From positions 1-9,694 of the forward strand of contig ONNU01000252.1 of NCBI GenBank assembly GCA_900319255.1: a stretch of DNA of 9,694 nt. The letters run 5' to 3'. The notes under the pieces are model-generated. The model was not told where the DNA came from and did no database searches. It was given only the letters and a program-made list of their open reading frames with translations. Shown one piece after another: positions 5,913-9,694 of the stretch (positions are counted from its first letter, which is position 1; every line of letters begins with the position of its first letter). The translations under genes were made by a program, and so were the position numbers. The stretch comes from an uncultured Eubacteriales bacterium. Its GTDB lineage: Bacteria; Bacillota; Clostridia; Oscillospirales; Acutalibacteraceae.

Positions 5913-7067
5913 TCATTCCGGTTTATCTATCCAACCCTTGTAGCCGTCAGCGTACTGACTGTCGGTTATCTGGGTATATCGTGACTGGTCGCCCATATCA
6001 TCGAGGAAGCCGCTGTAAGCGCGGTAGATCTCGCCGGTCTGGTTGTCATATACACGCTCGTATTCCTCGAGCATGTCAGATTCCTTTTCATGCATGATGG
6101 TATCCTGACGGTCTCTTTCTTCAAATGCCTGCAGGATGGAGCTTGAATCCTCTGTGCCTGAGGATGGGGTGGAGGAAGTGCTGTTAGCCTGCTGCCATGC
6201 GAGGATATACTCCTGGGAATACTGGAAGGAGCTTCTTATCTTCTGGAAAACAGGCAGCCAGTTCGTAAGCTGTCCCATGGGCGCCCATTGCGCTGACATC
6301 ATATCAGCCTCCCACATACCGAAGTTGATACCGCTTTGTACAACATCCCTGCCGTAATATATCAGCGCTGAATACAGACCTTCGCCTTCAGCACCGTTTT
6401 CGGCAAACTGCGCATAAAGCACCTTGTAGTCGTTTATGGTCTCTGAGGGACGAACAGCCTGCCATGTCGCGATATCATCCGGCACGATTGAATTCATAAC
6501 CTTGAAATAATCGGTGGTGTCACGGTAAATGGTCTCGAAATATTCCTGCACAGTACCTTCGGTCAGATACATGGACACTCCCTGGGTCTGGGCAGCGTTG
6601 GGATCCTTGAAGATATTTGCCCTGTCCCTGCCAGCTACACCCAATAGCTTCTGCGAGGGATCGACTACCTCAAAATAAATATAATCCATATTGCCGTCAT
6701 AGGTCACCTGCCAGCCCTTCGGTATGGTCATTGTGAAATAAGGGCAGGAATACGGCTCCCATTCGATATCCGACCACTGGGCAAGTCTTACATTCGGCTC
6801 GGCTGTTGGAACGGCATCAGATGATGCCTGGGCTGAGACCTGGCTTTCAGCCGGCGTTGAAGCTTCGGTGCCTGCGGAGCTTTCCGGTGAAGCGACTGCG
6901 GAAGAATCGGAAGGAGCTTGGGATGCGGCCTCTGATACAGGCTCTGAGCCTTCGGGGACGGAGTCTGAGGAACCGGAGGTATTGCCGCCGTTTCCGCCTG
7001 AACATCCGCTGAGCAGCATCGCAGAGAGCATAGCTGCTGAAATGATGACTGAGGATAATTTTTTCAT
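5913..7067 (-). CDS. Membrane-anchored lipoprotein of unknown function
   Basis: A 384-residue exported lipoprotein. The signal peptide ends in the lipobox LSGC (19-22), so C22 would be lipidated and the protein tethered outside the cytoplasmic membrane. Residues 23-92 are a low-complexity Ser/Ala/Glu/Pro linker. Residues 95-285 look like one folded domain, beginning EWEPYSCPYFTMTIPKGWQV, a pattern seen in lipoproteins where a PKGW segment opens a beta-rich domain. A Ser/Thr hinge (294-310) leads to a charged region (311-340) and the end module ERVYDNQTGEIYRAYSGF (337-354) and YADGYKGWI (372-380), which I recall as recurring in clostridial lipoproteins. No catalytic motif is seen. ATG 7067 is fixed by AGGAGG (7077-7082), nine bases upstream. 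It is monocistronic, and no transporter gene is adjacent, so a solute-binding role is not supported. Confidence 0.85.
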   Translation of the reverse strand: MKKLSSVIISAAMLSAMLLSGCSGGNGGNTSGSSDSVPEGSEPVSEAASQAPSDSSAVASPESSAGTEASTPAESQVSAQASSDAVPTAEPNVRLAQWSDIEWEPYSCPYFTMTIPKGWQVTYDGNMDYIYFEVVDPSQKLLGVAGRDRANIFKDPNAAQTQGVSMYLTEGTVQEYFETIYRDTTDYFKVMNSIVPDDIATWQAVRPSETINDYKVLYAQFAENGAEGEGLYSALIYYGRDVVQSGINFGMWEADMMSAQWAPMGQLTNWLPVFQKIRSSFQYSQEYILAWQQANSTSSTPSSGTEDSSSILQAFEERDRQDTIMHEKESDMLEEYERVYDNQTGEIYRAYSGFLDDMGDQSRYTQITDSQYADGYKGWIDKPE

Positions 7068-7100
7068 ATAGGTGCGCCTCCTGTATATATTGTTGCTTTG

Positions 7101-7129
7101 ATTATATCATATTTCGCCGCGTTTTTGTA
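7101..7129 (-). promoter_or_regulatory. Extended -10 promoter of the lipoprotein gene
   Basis: On the minus strand, TATAAT (7101-7106) is preceded by TG at the extended -10 position. The -35 at 17-base spacing is only TACAAA (7124-7129). The 15 bases GAAATATGATATAAT (7101-7115) are identical to the -10 block of the thrH promoter (457-471). Confidence 0.6.
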
Positions 7130-7140
7130 CCGGGGAAAAG

Positions 7141-7175
7141 CTCAAAGTTTAAAGTTCAAAGCTCAAAGATTGAAG
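7141..7175 (+). repeat. Degenerate heptanucleotide tandem repeat (5 units)
   Basis: The five units are CTCAAAG, TTTAAAG, TTCAAAG, CTCAAAG and ATTGAAG, back to back with consensus YTCAAAG. Two similar units recur at 7456-7469. They lie just upstream of the lipoprotein promoter, outside its -35. Confidence 0.75.
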
Positions 7176-7296
7176 CTTATATTAGTCGTTACGGTTCTGA
7201 CGTTACCCAATCAGCGACTGTACAATCATGTTTTCAGAATTATAGCCAAGAAAATTTTTGTCGTTTACTTTAACGGAAAAAGTCCGGCTTTCTGAC

Positions 7297-7371
7297 GGGG
7301 ATAAGGAAAGGGGATTCCAAAAGGGGGAAAACGGGGGGAACCCCTTGTGGTTTCCACCTTTTGACTAACCA
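7297..7371 (+). repeat. Dispersed intergenic repeat, copy 3, with a large imperfect hairpin
   Basis: The left part (7297-7320) matches copy 2 at 21 of 24 bases and copy 1 in inverse orientation. It continues into an imperfect hairpin: 7318-7332 (CAAAAGG-g-GGAAA-a-C) pairs with 7349-7363 (G-g-TTTCC-a-CCTTTTG), with two opposed mismatches, and GGGG..CCCC (7335-7344) can close the loop. No T tract follows on either strand, so it is not an ordinary terminator. Confidence 0.65.
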
Positions 7372-7650
7372 AAGCAGAAATACTGATGAAGTACGACTCA
7401 AGGCATTAAAGTGGAACAGCGGATTCTTTTTTCAGCTTCACGGATCCAGTAAAAACTCAAAGCTTAAACTACCGATGCTGTTGTTTTGAAAGAGGGCGTG
7501 TGTGACAGCAGGTGGGTGACGGAGAGTATCATTCCCGGAAAGAATTACCATAAACTGCACTATAAGAGTGGATTTTCCCGCGTTTATTTCCGGCAGTATA
7601 CACATTTTTGAATTTTCTGTAAAAACCACACAAAAAATTGTGCAAAACTA

Positions 7651-7679
7651 TTGATTATAATTGAAATTCGTGATAAAAT
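7651..7679 (+). promoter_or_regulatory. Promoter of malQ-glgP
   Basis: The -35 is TTGATT (7651-7656), the spacer is exactly 17 bases, and the -10 is TAAAAT (7674-7679) with an extended TG (7671-7672). The predicted start is near 7686, leaving a leader of about 86 AT-rich bases. Confidence 0.7.
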
Positions 7680-7690
7680 ATATTACGAAT
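7666..7690. promoter_or_regulatory. Palindromic operator candidate over the malQ-glgP -10
   Basis: ATTCGT (7666-7671) and ACGAAT (7685-7690) are perfect inverted arms. The symmetry continues inwards (A7673/T7683, T7674/A7682, A7675/T7681) around a centre at 7678, with one G/T and one A/A mismatch. The -10 hexamer lies inside, so a bound dimeric repressor would block RNA polymerase. No regulator gene is in the window. Confidence 0.45.
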
Positions 7691-7771
7691 GTAAAAAGTT
7701 TTATATAACTCGTATCATTTAATGGAAAATGGTCGAAAAATATAATATAATAGAACGGAGATGATTTATCT

Positions 7772-9694
7772 ATGCCAAGAAGTGCGGGCATTTTAATGCC
7801 GATAACTTCATTGCCTTCTCCTTACGGAATAGGCACACTCGGCAAAGCAGCTTATGAATTTGTGGATTTCCTGAAGGAGGCAGGTCAGAAATACTGGCAG
7901 CTTCTTCCCGTGGGTCCTACAAGCTACGGTGATTCACCGTATCAGTCCTTCTCTACATATGCGGGCAACCCCTATATGATAGATCTGGATATGCTTTGCG
8001 ATGAGAACCTGCTTACAAGGGAGGAACTCAAGAAAATTGATTGGGGCTCAAATTCTCAGTATGTTGATTATGAAAGACTCTATAACATCAGATTTGATGT
8101 TCTGAAACAGGCTTATGAGGCTTTTAAACAGAAGGATCAGCAGGAGTTCTGGGATTTTATGAGAGATGAGAACAGCTGGCTTACCGATTACGCCCTTTAT
8201 ATGGCGGTAAAGAAATTCTTTGACGATAAGCCCTGGACCGAATGGCCCGATCACCTTATAAAATACCGTAATCCCGATACCATAGATTATTATCTGCGTC
8301 TGCTGTATGAGGATGTAATGTTCTGGAAATGGACACAGTTCATGTTCTATAAGCAGTGGGCACAGCTGAGGGACTATGCAAACGGCAACGGCGTAAAGCT
8401 CTTCGGAGATATGCCGATCTATGTTGCTATGGACAGCGCGGATACCTGGGCAAACCCGGATGTATTCTGGCTGGATGAGGAACGCAAGCCCGTTTGCGTT
8501 GCAGGATGTCCCCCGGATTATTTCTCGGAGACAGGTCAGCTCTGGGGCAACCCGCTCTATGACTGGCTCTATCTTGAGGAAACGAACTTTGATTGGTGGA
8601 TAAACCGTGTGGCAGGCGCACAGAGAATGTTCGACGTCACAAGGATCGACCATTTCAGAGCTTTCGATCAGTTCTACGCTATCCCCTACGGAGCAGAAAA
8701 CGCTGTTGTAGGAGAGTGGATAGACGGTCCCAACATGAAATTCTTTGATAAGATGAAGCAGCGTCTGGGCGATGTTCCGATCATTGCTGAGGATCTCGGT
8801 CTTCAGACTCCCGGTGTTGCAAAGCTTCTCAAGGATTCAGGCTATCCCGGTATGAAGATCCTGGAGTTTGCATTTGACTCCAAGGAGGACAGCAATTATC
8901 TGCCTCATAACTATGAGAAGAACAGCGTATGCTATACAGGTACGCATGATAACGACACAGTTATGGGCTGGCTGCAGCAGGCAAGCGAAAAGGATATCGC
9001 CTTTGCAGTTGATTACTGCCATCTTGATAAGACCGAAGGATATAACTGGGGCTTCATTCGCACTGCATACGCAAGTGTCAGTGATTATGCCATTGTTCAG
9101 ATGCAGGATATTCTCGGACTCGGCGGAGAAGCGAGAATAAATACCCCCTCAACACTGGGCGGAAACTGGACATGGAGAATGAAAGAAGGAGCGGCATCTC
9201 CTAAAATTGCCAGAAAACTTTATAATTTGTCAAAAATTTACAGAAGGCTGGAGGATGACAAAAAGATGAAGAAGAATGCCATTATCGACAACCTCATACT
9301 TACCGCGAAGAACGAGTACTGCAAGGAGCTCAGCGAGCTTTCACCTGCAGAGCTTCATGAAGCGCTTGGTAAGGCAATGATGGGCGAAATTTCAGGAAAA
9401 TGGGCTGAAAGCAAGAAAAATCACGCAAGCGGCCGCCGCGCATACTATCTGTCAGCAGAGTTCCTTATGGGACGTATGATGTACAACAACCTGTATGCAA
9501 TGGGCGTACTCGAGCAGACAAAGAAGCTGCTTGAAGCAAAGGGCGTTGATATCAATGTATTTGAAGAGATCGACGACGCTGCTCTCGGCAACGGTGGTCT
9601 TGGCAGACTTGCTGCCTGTTTCCTCGATTCCGCAGCAACACATGACGTTCCCCTTGACGGCTATGGCATCCGCTATAAGTACGGCCTGTTCAAG
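7772..9694 (+). CDS. MalQ-GlgP fusion: 4-alpha-glucanotransferase joined to glycogen/maltodextrin phosphorylase (3' end outside window)
   Basis: This frame stays open for 641 codons to the window edge. Residues 1 to about 495 are a complete GH77 amylomaltase (MalQ), which transfers glucan chains between maltodextrins. They include the GTLGKAAYEFVDFLKEAGQK start region, GDMPIYVAMDSA (D213), nucleophile D293 in RIDHF, acid/base E340 in AEDLG, and D393 in THDND, matching the Thermus amylomaltase layout. Residues 499-641 are the GlgP N-terminus: RRAYYLSAEFLMGR, then ALGNGGLGRLAACFLDS and GYGIRYKYGLF. Phosphorylase releases glucose-1-phosphate; its PLP site would lie beyond the window. The expected full protein is about 1,300 residues. 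The start is ATG 7772 with GGAG (7757-7760), 11 bases away. At the junction, GGAGG (9250-9254) precedes in-frame ATG 9266 (codon 499), so separate GlgP translation is possible. No frame disruption is seen. Confidence 0.9.
   Translation, partial: MPRSAGILMPITSLPSPYGIGTLGKAAYEFVDFLKEAGQKYWQLLPVGPTSYGDSPYQSFSTYAGNPYMIDLDMLCDENLLTREELKKIDWGSNSQYVDYERLYNIRFDVLKQAYEAFKQKDQQEFWDFMRDENSWLTDYALYMAVKKFFDDKPWTEWPDHLIKYRNPDTIDYYLRLLYEDVMFWKWTQFMFYKQWAQLRDYANGNGVKLFGDMPIYVAMDSADTWANPDVFWLDEERKPVCVAGCPPDYFSETGQLWGNPLYDWLYLEETNFDWWINRVAGAQRMFDVTRIDHFRAFDQFYAIPYGAENAVVGEWIDGPNMKFFDKMKQRLGDVPIIAEDLGLQTPGVAKLLKDSGYPGMKILEFAFDSKEDSNYLPHNYEKNSVCYTGTHDNDTVMGWLQQASEKDIAFAVDYCHLDKTEGYNWGFIRTAYASVSDYAIVQMQDILGLGGEARINTPSTLGGNWTWRMKEGAASPKIARKLYNLSKIYRRLEDDKKMKKNAIIDNLILTAKNEYCKELSELSPAELHEALGKAMMGEISGKWAESKKNHASGRRAYYLSAEFLMGRMMYNNLYAMGVLEQTKKLLEAKGVDINVFEEIDDAALGNGGLGRLAACFLDSAATHDVPLDGYGIRYKYGLFK

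Larger units (their letters stand above)
7083..7650. other. Non-coding stretch between the lipoprotein gene and malQ-glgP
   Basis: No gene is supported in this stretch. Short open frames at 7098-7295 (plus) and 7438-7629 (minus) lack ribosome binding sites and have compositionally biased products. It holds the lipoprotein promoter, a heptad repeat (7141-7175, with an echo CTCAAAG-CTTAAAC at 7456-7469) and the hairpin-bearing dispersed repeat (7297-7371). I see nothing recognisable in 7470-7650. Confidence 0.7.

Noticed and set aside
7741..7751. Tandem TATAAT hexamers before malQ as a second promoter
   Set aside because: They lie only six bases before the ribosome binding site, so a transcript from here would start at or past it. 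No good -35 is found.
8048..8653. Minus-strand open frame of 201 codons
   Set aside because: It is antisense to the MalQ domain, whose frame carries all catalytic residues; this is a shadow frame.

Overview
The window looks like a chromosomal segment of a low-to-mid GC Firmicute, most likely an anaerobic gut or rumen clostridium of the Ruminococcus/Oscillospiraceae type. That placement is an inference. It rests on AGGAGG-type ribosome binding sites, sigma-A-like promoters (TTGNNN-17-TATAAT/TAAAAT), a lipoprotein and surface-protein style typical of Clostridia, and glycogen/maltodextrin metabolism. No rRNA, tRNA, CRISPR array, transposase or phage gene is visible.

Layout. Bases 1-442 are non-coding and repeat-rich: an inverted copy of a dispersed repeat, a T15 run, a second copy of the repeat, a 111-base tract without a single G, and a GC-rich block of nested palindromes. 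A good promoter (443-471) then drives thrH (576-1178), a HAD phosphatase/phosphotransferase acting on phosphoserine/homoserine. After a terminator-like pair of hairpins and an overlapping promoter comes a gene for a secreted, C-terminally membrane-anchored protein of unknown function (1448-2824), closed by a 12-bp-stem terminator. On the minus strand an operon reads from 4934 to 2937: a CrtO-like membrane acyltransferase homologue, rsmE (16S rRNA m3U1498 methyltransferase) and mtnN (MTA/SAH nucleosidase). Diverging from it is pncC (5197-5691; NMN amidohydrolase, a stand-alone CinA C-terminal domain). A GC-rich 28-bp tandem repeat separates pncC from a convergent minus-strand lipoprotein gene (5913-7067). 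About 0.7 kb of non-coding DNA follows, with heptad repeats and a large imperfect hairpin belonging to the same repeat family as the left edge. At the right edge is the promoter and 5' part of an in-frame fusion of 4-alpha-glucanotransferase (MalQ) and glycogen/maltodextrin phosphorylase (GlgP), which runs off the window.

How the genes fit together. Most are housekeeping or salvage functions: amino-acid phosphate metabolism (ThrH), rRNA modification (RsmE, a SAM user) followed by clearance of SAM by-products (MtnN), and pyridine nucleotide recycling (PncC). Two are cell-envelope proteins without known function. The most notable item is the MalQ-GlgP fusion, which joins two consecutive steps of maltodextrin use in one polypeptide and keeps a GGAGG plus ATG at the junction. 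The second is the family of structured non-coding repeats flanking the gene block.
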